Shown here one piece after another: positions 45,847 to 56,028 of a stretch of DNA of 64,000 bases. The translations under genes were made by a program, and so were the position numbers. Below the pieces are notes generated by a model, which did not search any database, was not told the DNA's origin, and saw only the letters and a program-made list of their open reading frames with translations. Origin of the DNA: Caldilineaceae bacterium. GTDB lineage: Bacteria; Chloroflexota; Anaerolineae; Caldilineales; Caldilineaceae. The stretch covers positions 1-64,000 of the forward strand of contig JAHBVF010000017.1 of assembly GCA_019637685.1 (NCBI GenBank), in the 5' to 3' direction. Each line of letters begins with the position of its first letter. Position 1 is the first letter of the stretch.

Positions 45847-45913
45847 AGAGGCAGCAGCAAAGGGTGACAAGCCAGACGGCTGGGTGGGTGTTCTTTTGAC
45901 GAGGAGGGATTTG

Positions 45914-46894
45914 ATGAGACAGTATCAGTTCGGTTCTTTTTTTGTGATTCTGCTGCTGATGCTGCTGGCCTCGGGTTGTGTGATGCCTGCGCCTGCCCAG
46001 CCCCAGCCGGGCGCTGTGGTGCAAGGCTCTACTGCCGCGCCCACGGAGCCAGCGGGCACGCCAATGGTTGCCACAGCAGGCGGCGTTACGGCAAGCGCGG
46101 CCACAGCGACGCCGGTTTCAGTGGGTATTGTCGACGTGCCCACCGGGACGCCCACCCAAACGCCTCTACCTCCTACCCATACAGCCACACCCCTGTCCAC
46201 AGCATCAGATACCCCATCTCCGCCTGGCAGCCCGACGGGTTCGCCTACATCTGCACCCACAGCTGTCCCCACCGGTGTGTCCCCATCCACGCCAACCCCA
46301 TTGCCCATTCCCGCGCCCACCAAAACGCCCTACCCCACAGGCATTTTTGTGGCCAACCACCGGGGGTTTTCCAACGGCTCAAGCTATTTTGTCGTGGGAG
46401 AAGTTCTCAATACCGGACGTGTTCCCGTCTTTGGGGCAAAGGTGATCGCCAATTTTTACGACAGCGCGGGCAAACAGGTGGGCGCGGGTCAGGCCCTGGC
46501 CAGTCTGGCGATGACTGAACCAGAGGTGGGCAACCCCTTCAAGCTGAAGATAGAAAATTTGGCGTCGGCGGTCAGCCGTTACGAGTTGACTGTCACCTGG
46601 GAAGATGTCAGCCTCATCGAGTTCCGTCATCTGACTGTATTGGATGGGGCGGTTGGCGAGGCTGAAGTGGTGGGGAAGATACGCAACGATCAGGAGAGTC
46701 CGCTTACCTCAATTGTGGTGGCCGTCACTTTTTACGACGCGGCTGGGGTTGTGGTGGATACAGCAGACATTTTTCTGGGCGGGCAGACAGTGGCACCGGG
46801 TGAGTCCCTGCCATTTTCCATCCCACTCACTTCAGGGGAGAGAGTCTACGATCATTTCTGGATCGAAGCCCAGGGCAATGTGAACCTGTTTTAG
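45914..46894 (+). CDS. Secreted lipoprotein with Thr/Pro linker and FxLYD domains
   Basis: The 326-residue product starts at ATG 45914, six bases after GAGGAGG. The signal ends in a lipobox LLASGC (Cys ~22). Residues ~45-150 are a Thr/Pro/Ala-rich spacer (TPTQTPLPPTHTATP). Two FxLYD-like beta domains follow (YFVVGEVLNTGRVPVFGAKVIANFYDSAGK, and EVVGKIRNDQESPLTSIVVAVTFYDAAG). This is a cell-surface protein, probably binding or structural, of unknown role. Confidence 0.8.
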   Translation: MRQYQFGSFFVILLLMLLASGCVMPAPAQPQPGAVVQGSTAAPTEPAGTPMVATAGGVTASAATATPVSVGIVDVPTGTPTQTPLPPTHTATPLSTASDTPSPPGSPTGSPTSAPTAVPTGVSPSTPTPLPIPAPTKTPYPTGIFVANHRGFSNGSSYFVVGEVLNTGRVPVFGAKVIANFYDSAGKQVGAGQALASLAMTEPEVGNPFKLKIENLASAVSRYELTVTWEDVSLIEFRHLTVLDGAVGEAEVVGKIRNDQESPLTSIVVAVTFYDAAGVVVDTADIFLGGQTVAPGESLPFSIPLTSGERVYDHFWIEAQGNVNLF

Positions 46895-46951
46895 GGCTGT
46901 CAGCCGTGGCGATCGTTTTCGTTACATTTACCGGGCAGTTTGTCTCCCACA

Positions 46952-47971
<1,020 letters not shown>

Positions 47972-48046
47972 GGCTTTACCTGCTGAAAAACCATATAAAC
48001 ACAAAGAGTGCTGAATCGTTTCTTGTCTTTGTGCCCTTTGGTTTAT

Positions 48047-49072
48047 TTACTCCGGTAGATTGTCATACAAAAAGCAGCTCACCACCTGCCGTTCGTTGAG
48101 CCGCTGCAACTTCGGCTCGGCCACATCGCAGCGCCCCGGCATAAAATCCGGGCAGCGGGGGTGGAAGGAGCAGCCCGCGGGCCGGTTGTAGGGATGGGGA
48201 ATCGAGCCGGTGATGGTCGCCAGTTTGGTGCGGGGTTTGGCGAGAATGCTGGGAATGGATTTGAGCAACGAACGGGTGTAGGGATGTTTGGGGTTGTGGA
48301 AAATATCGTCCACCGGCCCCTCCTCCACCACCTGGCCCAGATACATCACCACCACATCATCGGCCATCTCGGCAATCACCCCCATATCGTGGGTAATGAG
48401 AATAATTGAGACGCCCTTCTCCTCCTGCAGCTGGCGCAACAGGTCGAGAATTTGGGCCTGGGTGGTCACGTCCAGCGCGGTGGTCGGCTCATCCGCAATG
48501 AGAATCCGGGGGTCGCTGGAGAGGGCCATCGCGATCATCACCCGCTGGCGCAGGCCGCCGCTGAGTTGGAAGGCATACTCGTCGATGCGCCGTTCCGGTT
48601 TGGGGATGCCCACCTGACGCAGAAGATCGATGGCTTTTTCCCGCGCATCCTTGGGATTGAGTTTCTGGTGCAGGCGAATGGCCTCGATAATCTGATTGCC
48701 CACTGTATGGAAGGCACTGAAGGAGGTCATCGGCTCCTGGAAGATCAGGGCGATCTCGCCGCCCCGGATATCCCGTATTTCCTGGCTGTCTTCGTCCAGC
48801 GTTGCCAGGTCCACCCGTTGACTGCTGCCGTGGCGGTCTGGCAGTTGTAGCCAAATGTTGCCCTGCTCGATCTTGCCCGGCTCCTCCACAATGCGCAGAA
48901 TCGAACGGGCAGTGACGCTTTTGCCGCAGCCGCTCTCGCCCACAATGCCCAGGGTCTGGCCGGGGTAGAGGTCAAAGCTGGCCCCTTCCACCGCGCGCAC
49001 AACGCCCTCATCCTGGCGGAAGTAGGTGTGTAAATTTTCGACGGAGAGAATGGGAGAAAGCGTTTGACTCAT
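48047..49072 (-). CDS. Oligopeptide/dipeptide-type ABC transporter ATPase (OppD/DppD)
   Basis: The 341-residue product has Walker A GESGCGKSVTARS, the ABC signature LSGGLRQRVMIA, Walker B ILIADEPTTALD and the oligo_HPY C-terminus CSFHPRCPDFMPGRCD. It pairs with the second ATPase downstream. It lies downstream of the oppC-like gene, with a family 1 palindrome between them. Confidence 0.93.
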   Translation of the reverse strand: MSQTLSPILSVENLHTYFRQDEGVVRAVEGASFDLYPGQTLGIVGESGCGKSVTARSILRIVEEPGKIEQGNIWLQLPDRHGSSQRVDLATLDEDSQEIRDIRGGEIALIFQEPMTSFSAFHTVGNQIIEAIRLHQKLNPKDAREKAIDLLRQVGIPKPERRIDEYAFQLSGGLRQRVMIAMALSSDPRILIADEPTTALDVTTQAQILDLLRQLQEEKGVSIILITHDMGVIAEMADDVVVMYLGQVVEEGPVDDIFHNPKHPYTRSLLKSIPSILAKPRTKLATITGSIPHPYNRPAGCSFHPRCPDFMPGRCDVAEPKLQRLNERQVVSCFLYDNLPE

Positions 49073-49096
49073 CTGTTCACGCAGTGTTTTGTGTGC

Positions 49097-49154
49097 GTGA
49101 AACGTGATGCGTGAAAAGTGAGATCGTTCGCCTCATTTCACGTTTTACGTTTCA
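49097..49154. repeat. Palindromic repeat, family 1, imperfect
   Basis: GTGAAACGTGATGCGTGAAAAGTGA and TCATTTCACGTTTTACGTTTCAC pair with a few mismatches around a short loop. It separates the permease gene from the ATPase genes within the presumed operon and could modulate their relative expression. Confidence 0.7.
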
Positions 49155-49167
49155 CATTTCGTCTGAT

Positions 49168-50295
49168 CTATCCGTAGGGGTCCGCCGCGTCGCGCAGACC
49201 GTCGCCCAGGAAGTTGAAGGCGAGTACGGCCACAATCACCGGCACGGCCGGGTAGAGCAGCCAGGGCGAGATGGCGACGGCCTGGATGTTCTGGGCCTGT
49301 TGCAGCAGCACGCCCCAACTGATGGCCGGGGCGCGCAGACCCAACCCCAGAAAGCTGAGGGAGGTCTCGGCGATAATCATTGCGGGCAGGGCCAGGGTGG
49401 TGGCGGCGATAATGTGGCTGAGAAAGGACGGAACCATATGGCGGAAGATAATGCGCATCTGTCCCGCGCCGGCCAGCTCGGCCGCGGTGACGAAATCCTC
49501 CGTGCGCAGGGAGAGGAAGCGCCCCCGCACCACACGGGCCAGGGTTGTCCAGCCGATGATGCCCAGAATGAGGGTGATGACAAAATAGACACGGGTGATG
49601 GGCCACGAAGTGGGAACGGCCGCGGCCAGGGCCATCCACAGGGGAATCGTCGGAATAGAACGCACAATTTCGATCAGACGCTGGATCACACTGTCCACCG
49701 CGCCGCCGTAGAGACCCGACAGACCGCCCAGCAGAATGCCCAGAAAGAGGCTCATGGCCACACCGGCCAGCCCAATCACCATCGACAGCCGGGTGGCGAT
49801 CATCAACCGGGAAAAAAGATCACGGCCTTGCAGATCGGTCCCCAGCAGGAAGATAGAATCTTCGGCCCTGGCCCCTTCTACGCCCAGCAGATGGCGGTTT
49901 GTCTTGAACAGCCCCAGAAATTTGTACTCGTAGCCCTCAACCCACAGTTTCAGCGGCACTTTCAGCGCGGGGTCTGGCTGATAGACCCGTTTGAAGGTTT
50001 TTGGATCCCGCTTGCCCGACAGCCCAAAAACGTGGGGACGAAAGCTGTCGCCGTCGTACCAGTGGATGGGCTGGGGCGGCAGCAAGGAACGCTGAGCCTC
50101 GGACATCTGGGGGTCGGCGTAGGCCAGGAAATCGGCGAAGACGACACCCATATAAAACAGGATGATGATGACGGCGGCAATCATCGCCAGTTTGTGTTTG
50201 CGAAAGCGCCACCACATCAACTGCCACTGGGTGGCGACGAAGATGCGCTGGGCCGCGACGGTCTCCTGCTCCTGGGGTTCAATGGCGACACTCAT
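49168..50295 (-). CDS. ABC transporter permease, OppC-type with large periplasmic insert
   Basis: The 375-residue product starts at ATG 50295, overlapping the upstream permease stop by one base (TGATG). It has an OppC N-terminus, about six membrane segments and the EAA loop (LRTEDFVTAAELAGAGQMRIIFRHMVP). Between helix 1 and 2 lies an insert of ~100 residues (HWYDGDSFRPHVFGL, LGVEGARAED, GTDLQGRDLFSRL). This insert is known from carbohydrate-associated Opp permeases, so an oligosaccharide rather than a peptide is a reasonable guess. Confidence 0.9.
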   Translation of the reverse strand: MSVAIEPQEQETVAAQRIFVATQWQLMWWRFRKHKLAMIAAVIIILFYMGVVFADFLAYADPQMSEAQRSLLPPQPIHWYDGDSFRPHVFGLSGKRDPKTFKRVYQPDPALKVPLKLWVEGYEYKFLGLFKTNRHLLGVEGARAEDSIFLLGTDLQGRDLFSRLMIATRLSMVIGLAGVAMSLFLGILLGGLSGLYGGAVDSVIQRLIEIVRSIPTIPLWMALAAAVPTSWPITRVYFVITLILGIIGWTTLARVVRGRFLSLRTEDFVTAAELAGAGQMRIIFRHMVPSFLSHIIAATTLALPAMIIAETSLSFLGLGLRAPAISWGVLLQQAQNIQAVAISPWLLYPAVPVIVAVLAFNFLGDGLRDAADPYG

Positions 50296-51296
50296 CAGCT
50301 CTGGCCTTCCATCCCGTGACGAATGCGGGGATCGATCCACATGAGAATCAGGTCGGAGACAAATGTGCCGATGACCGTCAGGATCGAGAGCAGCAACAGA
50401 ATTGTGCCAGCCAGGAAGAGGTCCTGGGCAATGAGTGCCTTGAAAAGCAACGGGCCGACAGTGGGCAGGCTGAGGACGAGGGAGACGATAATACTGCCGG
50501 AAACGACGAAGGGAAACAGGTAGCCAATGGTGCTGGCGAAGGGGTTCATTGCCGCCCGCACGGGATACTTCATAATAACCCGGTTACGGGAAAGCCCTTT
50601 GGCCTGGGCGGTAATCACATAGGGTTTGCGCAGTTCATCCAACAGATTGGCCCGCATAATGCGCACCACTTCCGCCATACCGGCCAGCCCCAGAATAAAA
50701 GCGGGCAGGGGCAGATGCTTTGCCATATCCCAGATTTTGGCCCAACTCCAGCCCTGTTGCAGATATTCGGGCGAGAACAGACCGCCGATATTCTGCACAT
50801 TGAAGTACTTGAAACTGACATAGAGCACAATCAGGGCCAGCATAAAGTTGGGCACGGCAATGCCGATAAAACCCAAAAATGTGAAGAAATAATCACCCCA
50901 CGAGTATTGACGCACCGCAGAATAGATGCCAATGGGCAGTGCCAATGCCCAGATGAGAAGTATCGCGGCCACCGAGACGATAATTGTGGTCGTCATGCGG
51001 TCGCCGATCACCTCGCGCACGGGCCGGTTGTACTCCATTGCCATGCCATAATTGCCCCGCATCATCAGCCCGGCCCATTTGAGATATTGGACATAGACCG
51101 GCTTGTCCAGCCCGTATTGAATGCGCAGGGCATCGGCTTCCTCTCTGGAGAGGACGGTTCCGGTGGATTGTAGGTTGGCAATGTAGGCAGTGACATAATC
51201 ACCCGGCGGCAGTTGGATTACCACAAAGGAGATAATCGACGCCGCCCAGATTGTGAGGATGCCCGCCAGAAAACGGCGGATGATATAGTTGACCAC
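50295..51296 (-). CDS. ABC transporter permease, OppB-type
   Basis: The 333-residue product uses a GTG start at 51296 giving VVNYIIRRFLAGILTIWAAS, the normal family N-terminus. It has six membrane segments and the EAA loop MRANLLDELRKPYVITAQAKGLSRNRVIMKYPVR. It forms the channel with the OppC-type permease, to which it is translationally coupled. A 185-bp gap with no obvious terminator separates it from the hydroxyacid dehydrogenase gene upstream. Confidence 0.9.
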   Translation of the reverse strand: MVNYIIRRFLAGILTIWAASIISFVVIQLPPGDYVTAYIANLQSTGTVLSREEADALRIQYGLDKPVYVQYLKWAGLMMRGNYGMAMEYNRPVREVIGDRMTTTIIVSVAAILLIWALALPIGIYSAVRQYSWGDYFFTFLGFIGIAVPNFMLALIVLYVSFKYFNVQNIGGLFSPEYLQQGWSWAKIWDMAKHLPLPAFILGLAGMAEVVRIMRANLLDELRKPYVITAQAKGLSRNRVIMKYPVRAAMNPFASTIGYLFPFVVSGSIIVSLVLSLPTVGPLLFKALIAQDLFLAGTILLLLSILTVIGTFVSDLILMWIDPRIRHGMEGQS

Positions 51297-51481
51297 TGGA
51301 GAACGGGTCCTTTGCAGAAAAACGTGTGCAGTTATTTTTGGATGGACATAAAAATCGACTGGTGGCCTATGGTACAGCCGGGGTCCTGTGTGCGCAACCA
51401 ACCAGAAGGGGGTGATGGTCTGTTCAATAGACCATCGCTGGCGTACGTAATATATCGCCTTTTTTCCAGACTGTCAAACGT

Positions 51482-52534
51482 CTATTTCCCGCTGCGATTG
51501 GCCTGGGAACGCGGGGTCAGATCAAACCAGGTTTCGTGGCCAGCCAGAAAACGCTCCAGTTCCTCCACCATCAGACCGAAGAAGCCGGTCTGGGCGCCGC
51601 CCGCGTACCAGCCGATGTGGGGGCTGAGGAATACATTGGGCAGTTGCAATAGTTCGCTGTCGGGGGGGATAGGCTCCGGATCGAAAACGTCCAGCCCCGC
51701 GCAGATGTCGCCCTGTTTCAGGCGGGCAATGAGCGCGTCGGAATCGACGACTTTGCCCCGAGAGACACTGACGAAGACCGCGCCGGGACGCAGCAGCGCA
51801 AACTCCGCCGTGCCCAACATTTTCTCGGTTTTGGGTGTGTGAGGGGCCAGACAGACGACCACATCGCAGCCGGAAAGCACATTTTCCAGGGAAGTTTGGG
51901 TGAAGCCGAGAGCTTCGGGGAGTTCCCTGGGCAGGTAGGGATCGTAGACGAAAATGTCGGTCTGGAAGGGGCGCAGAAAAGTCATCAGCCGCCGCCCCAT
52001 ATGGCCGCAGCCGATCAGCCCCACCCGTTTGCCCCACAGTTCACCCTGCATGGTGGGGAAGAATTCCCGTTTCATTTCCGTGTCGCCGGCAATGATGTGG
52101 CGGAAGAGGGTTCCGCCGTTGCGCAGGGAAACGAGAATCAGGGCCAGTGCCCATTCTGAAACCGGATAGGAGGACGCATTGGTGGTGTCCACTGTGCGGA
52201 TGCCCCGCGCCCAGGCCGCGTCCAAATCCATGCGGCTGGCGAAACGATCCCCTTCCAACTCGCCGATGAAGCGCAGTTTGGGCGCGTGTGCCAGCACATC
52301 TTCGCCGATAGTGGGCGCGCCGTGGCAGACGATCAGCGCGTCGGTTTCGCCCAGAGCCTCGCCCAGCCGTCGAGCGGTAGCGGTGTCGGTGTTGGAGGAG
52401 TAGATACCGCCCCCTTCGCAGGAAAACCAGTCCCAGTCCGCGAAGGATTCCAGGCGGGCAATATCCTCTGGCGTCAGATAGGTGTTGCGGACGTTTGGAT
52501 TGCAGGCAAGCAAAACTTGGGGTCGAGTAGTCAT
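51482..52534 (-). CDS. D-2-hydroxyacid dehydrogenase
   Basis: The 350-residue product starts at the ATG within the ATGA overlap with the upstream isomerase gene. It has the NAD-binding GLIGCGHMGRRL, and the catalytic residues Arg in SVSRGKVVD, Glu in FDPEPIP and His in LSPHIGW, the standard D-isomer-specific 2-hydroxyacid dehydrogenase triad. The substrate could be a sugar-derived 2-oxo acid given its operon partners. The family also includes glyoxylate and phosphoglycerate dehydrogenases. Confidence 0.88.
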   Translation of the reverse strand: MTTRPQVLLACNPNVRNTYLTPEDIARLESFADWDWFSCEGGGIYSSNTDTATARRLGEALGETDALIVCHGAPTIGEDVLAHAPKLRFIGELEGDRFASRMDLDAAWARGIRTVDTTNASSYPVSEWALALILVSLRNGGTLFRHIIAGDTEMKREFFPTMQGELWGKRVGLIGCGHMGRRLMTFLRPFQTDIFVYDPYLPRELPEALGFTQTSLENVLSGCDVVVCLAPHTPKTEKMLGTAEFALLRPGAVFVSVSRGKVVDSDALIARLKQGDICAGLDVFDPEPIPPDSELLQLPNVFLSPHIGWYAGGAQTGFFGLMVEELERFLAGHETWFDLTPRSQANRSGK

Positions 52535-53370
52535 TGGCTTTTTCCTTGGCTGGATTTGGTCCATAGGTCGCGAACGAGTGGAATCGCCCGGCGAAAACCG
52601 TCTTCACCGGTTTTGCTGCCCTCCTCCACACTCAGCCAGCCGCCAAAGCCGTGCTGGTGCAGAAGGCGGAAAATAGCGGCCAGGGGGGAGACACCTGTGC
52701 CCACGACGGTCGGCTCGAAGACGCCTTTGCGGGCCATATCCGCGGCGTGGACGACAGCCACCCGCTCGATGACCGCCTCCAGCACGGGCAGGGGATCTTC
52801 GCTGTTGACCAGATTGTTGGCGGTGTCGAAGAGCAGTTGCAGCCCACTGCCCTCTGTGCGGCGGACGATTTCCTGGAAGATATCGGCGGGCAGAGAAAAG
52901 TCGTATTCTGTCCAGCCGTAGCCGATGGTGTGGTTTTCATAGCAGAGAGTCACGCCGGCCGCGGTCGCATCCGCCACACAGGCAGTCAGACCAGCGCAAG
53001 CCCAGGCAATGCCCTCGTCCCGCTGCACGCCGGGATGTTTTTGCCCCGCGGTGACGCGCAAATAGCCCACGCCCAAATGGGTGGCTGCTTCGATACAGGA
53101 GCGCAATTCGTCGACCTGTCGGGCGCGGGTGGCCGGGTCCGGGTGCGTAAAATCGGTGTATGTCACCATCATTGGGATAACGACACCCGCGTCCTCGGCC
53201 TGGCGGCGCAAGGGTGCGAGAGCGGCGGCGTCCCGTCCGGGCAGGTGGGCGACGGAAATGTCGGCCCCATCCAGCCCCAATGCGGCAGCGAAGCGAAACC
53301 AATCGGCCAGGGAACGACGGCCCGCGCTCAGGTCGGCGTAGAGGGAGACGGGCAGGCAGCTCATACGCAT
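52531..53370 (-). CDS. Sugar phosphate isomerase/epimerase-fold protein
   Basis: The 279-residue product is a xylose-isomerase-like TIM barrel: WFRFAAALGLDGADIS at strand 1-2, ATHLGVGYLRVTAG, VTLCYENHTIGYG with a metal-ligand Glu, LLFDTANN and WLSVEEGSKTG, where metal ligands Glu, Asp, His and Glu are usually found. It is one of two such enzymes in tandem. The start at 53370 is three bases after the previous gene's stop; the internal ATG at 53364 is also possible. Confidence 0.82.
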   Translation of the reverse strand: MRMSCLPVSLYADLSAGRRSLADWFRFAAALGLDGADISVAHLPGRDAAALAPLRRQAEDAGVVIPMMVTYTDFTHPDPATRARQVDELRSCIEAATHLGVGYLRVTAGQKHPGVQRDEGIAWACAGLTACVADATAAGVTLCYENHTIGYGWTEYDFSLPADIFQEIVRRTEGSGLQLLFDTANNLVNSEDPLPVLEAVIERVAVVHAADMARKGVFEPTVVGTGVSPLAAIFRLLHQHGFGGWLSVEEGSKTGEDGFRRAIPLVRDLWTKSSQGKSQ

Positions 53371-53373
53371 GGA

Positions 53374-54219
53374 TCAGTGGCTCCTGTCGATGCCAGCGCT
53401 GTCGAACGCTTTGGCGAGGGTGGCGTAGGTTTGGGTGGCGGCCTGCAGGGGATCGTAGGCGGGCCGCCGCTGCACCATTACACTGACTTCGGCGGAGATG
53501 TAGCCTGTGTAGCCGTGGCGCTGCATCGCCCGAAGATAGGCCACGTAGTCGAATACGCCCTCGCCGGGGATGAGAAATTGGTGGTCGGGCGCGCGGCCAG
53601 TCTCGTCTTTCACGTGGGTGTGTACTGCGTGGGGGGCCATTGTGGAGACCGATTCTTCGATGCTGTAGCCCATTACATTGAAGTGGCTGATATCGAAATT
53701 GACTTTTACATTGGGCAGACCGACCCGCTCGATCAGTTCTACCATTTTTTGTGGGGTGTCGATGATCGATCCCACGTGGGGTTCCATAGCCAGTGTGACG
53801 CCTTTGGTCTGGGCATACTCGGCCAGTTCCTGGGTGCGTTCCACCAGCAGGCTTTTGTGGCTTTCCCAGGCATCGGGCTGGCTGCCCGCGGTGGTGTCGA
53901 TGGCAGGTGGACCGTCTGGTCCGGCCCAATCCACGGCCAGGTCGATCGTCTCTTTGAGCCGTGCCAGATTGGCCGCGTGGACACTGGGGTCTTCTTCCAT
54001 CAGACTGGTGTGACCGGCGATGGCAGGCAGGTCCAACCCGTGCTTTTTCAACAACTTCAGAATGCGTCGCCGTTCGCTTTTGGTCAGTGTCGCCAGTTCT
54101 GTGCTATAGCCGGGAATGACAGTCAATTCGACGCCATCGAACCCCAGTTCGGCCAGATGGGATAGGGCGATATCGACAGGAACAGTGGGCATTCCCCAGG
54201 TGCTGTATCCCAACTTCAT
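53374..54219 (-). CDS. Sugar phosphate isomerase/epimerase-fold protein
   Basis: The 281-residue product has the same barrel family: ALSHLAELGFDGVELTVIPGY, IAGHTSLMEED, VTLAMEPHVGSIIDTP with the metal Glu, VKVNFDISHFNV, TMAPHAVHTHVKDETG and GYTGYISAEVSVM. It is the first gene of the probable seven-gene operon (isomerases, dehydrogenase, ABC importer). Together these suggest uptake and oxidation/isomerisation of a sugar or sugar acid. The start at 54219 has AAGGAGCCACC upstream. Confidence 0.85.
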   Translation of the reverse strand: MKLGYSTWGMPTVPVDIALSHLAELGFDGVELTVIPGYSTELATLTKSERRRILKLLKKHGLDLPAIAGHTSLMEEDPSVHAANLARLKETIDLAVDWAGPDGPPAIDTTAGSQPDAWESHKSLLVERTQELAEYAQTKGVTLAMEPHVGSIIDTPQKMVELIERVGLPNVKVNFDISHFNVMGYSIEESVSTMAPHAVHTHVKDETGRAPDHQFLIPGEGVFDYVAYLRAMQRHGYTGYISAEVSVMVQRRPAYDPLQAATQTYATLAKAFDSAGIDRSH

Positions 54220-54614
54220 TGTGGTGGCTCCTTGCAGGTGCTGGGTGTGGAGAGTGTCTGCTGCTATTGGGTGGTGATTGAAGAGGGTATTGACGTTATC
54301 TATGGTACGAGCCTATTGTACGAGGCTCCTTTGGAAAATGCAAACGGAGATTATTTGATAAGGCTGCTGTAGAGGCCAATACAGATGAAAGAGAGGTTGG
54401 GAATACTTCTGTGGGAAGTACGGGTGGATGGAGAGTACGGTGCAAGCATCTGCCGCATAGCTGAGGTGTGTCCTAGACTGCTGCGCCGGGTGTGGCACTT
54501 GTAAGACGATAGTCCTATTGGGCGGCGGGTGATCTGCGTCCTGCGTTGCCAGTTGGCGCGCGGGGACAAGCCCAACGCCTTCGCTCCGTTTACCCGACAC
54601 CAATTTCGTATTGC
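54220..54614. other. Intergenic stretch without recognised genes
   Basis: This stretch is less GC-rich than its surroundings. It contains the hairpin GAGCCT-N8-AGGCTC (54309-54328), near the 5' side of the minus-strand sugar operon. A 96-codon minus-strand frame (54313-54603) has no family resemblance, no clear ribosome site and unusual composition, so I do not call it. It may be a decayed gene remnant or contain an unrecognised RNA. Confidence 0.4.
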
Positions 54615-54643
54615 TTGACAGAGAAGATGGGAAGCGCTATTCT
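54615..54643 (+). promoter_or_regulatory. Predicted strong promoter of the secreted protein cluster
   Basis: A consensus TTGACA (54615-54620), a 17-bp spacer and TATTCT (54638-54643) lie ~135 nt before the first ATG of the four-gene secreted cluster. Confidence 0.72.
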
Positions 54644-54781
54644 TTATGCCACAAAATGATGATGAAAAAAGTATAGCAAGTCGGCATTACCCTCTCTGTC
54701 TTTCATTCCACCATTGTGATAAATAACAGGGCTGTTTGCCCATTTTTTCCTGTGTTGCTTTCTTTTGTGGAGGTCTGTCTC

Positions 54782-55960
54782 ATGGCACGCTCATCTGTTT
54801 GGCTTCGCGTCGTCTTCCTGTTCTTGATGATCCTCGCTGCCTGGCCTCTGCTGGTGGACAGGCAAAACAGTTTCATAGTTCAGGCCAGTTTGCTGGAGCG
54901 GTTGCCTGCTGACACAGCGGCCACAACCCACGTTCTGAGCTATCAAGGCCGACTGGCAGACCCGACCACAGGCGCACCCAAAGCGGATGGTAGCTATTCC
55001 ATGACTTTCCGTGTGTATGACGCGGCCAGCGCAGGCACAATTCTGTGGACGGAGATTAAGGACGTTCCCGTCAGCAAAGGACTGTTCTCCACCCTGCTGG
55101 GGGATACCACCGCGCTGCCGTCCACTATTTTTGACGGCAATGATCGCTGGCTGGGCATCAAAGTGGGCGCAGACACTGAGACGGTTCCCCGGATGCGGAT
55201 GGCGTTTGTCCCCTATGCCTCTTGGGCGCTGAACGCGGGCGCGCTGGAAGGGCAGGGCAGCTCGTTCTATCGCAATGCCAGCAACATCAACGCAGGGACG
55301 CTGGCGGATGGCAACATCGCGGCTTCCATTACGCGGGATGGCGAAGTGATGGGGATTGTCACTGGCAACGACGGTTCCGGTTCCGGGGTGGACGCGGATT
55401 TGCTGGATGGGATTGACAGTGCCGGTTTTGCGTCTGCAGGCCACACACACACGGGCGCTACAATCCAGGATGGCACGATTACGAGTGACGACATTCAGGA
55501 TTTGGAGCGCACATTGACTATTCCTGCTCACGCGCTGAGCGTTGACGCGACGTCCACAGTGGTCAAGCGTGTTTCGACCGGTTTGCAGTGGCAGCAGAGT
55601 TTTTCCGGTCCAGCTTTTCTAACGATTGCCCAACCCTCTGATTGGGACGGCACCAGCAACATTACTATGCGTATCTACTTTATGCCTACAACCGGCGCAG
55701 GGGGCAATGTTGACTTTTTCATTCGTCCCCGTGCCTATAGTGCAGGAGATAAATTTGCCGATGTGAACGATATTAGCGGAACACCTGTTGCTGCTACTGG
55801 CGTAAACATTATTAAGGAACAGCTTTTTACAATCCCCTCGTCCCGTTTTGGCAGCAAGCCTTTGTGGATGATTACGATCCAAAATCAGGGAAGCGGCTCA
55901 ACTTATACCGACGATGTGATCGTCCTGGCCGTAACTCTTACCTATACAGCAGTTCGGTAG
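54782..55960 (+). CDS. Secreted protein, tail-fibre-like beta domains
   Basis: The 392-residue product starts at ATG 54782, eight bases after GGAGG. The signal is [21 protein letters not shown]. The mature part begins [28 protein letters not shown], a beta domain common at the N-terminus of secreted bacterial proteins, then shows short repeating fibre-like phrases ([45 protein letters not shown]) recalling phage tail-collar and trimeric stalk modules. A final beta domain follows. It probably forms a surface structure or binds a polymer. It is the first gene behind the predicted promoter. Confidence 0.7.
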   Translation: MARSSVWLRVVFLFLMILAAWPLLVDRQNSFIVQASLLERLPADTAATTHVLSYQGRLADPTTGAPKADGSYSMTFRVYDAASAGTILWTEIKDVPVSKGLFSTLLGDTTALPSTIFDGNDRWLGIKVGADTETVPRMRMAFVPYASWALNAGALEGQGSSFYRNASNINAGTLADGNIAASITRDGEVMGIVTGNDGSGSGVDADLLDGIDSAGFASAGHTHTGATIQDGTITSDDIQDLERTLTIPAHALSVDATSTVVKRVSTGLQWQQSFSGPAFLTIAQPSDWDGTSNITMRIYFMPTTGAGGNVDFFIRPRAYSAGDKFADVNDISGTPVAATGVNIIKEQLFTIPSSRFGSKPLWMITIQNQGSGSTYTDDVIVLAVTLTYTAVR

Positions 55961-56028
55961 CCGGGCCAGCGAAGGCCAGTAATGATGAGTGTTTATCCCT
56001 CAGTGACTTACACTGGATAGGCCGAAAC

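Noticed and set aside
54313..54603. 96-codon minus-strand frame in the gap before the secreted cluster
   Set aside because: It has no ribosome site, no family resemblance and odd composition; it is better described as an unexplained gap.
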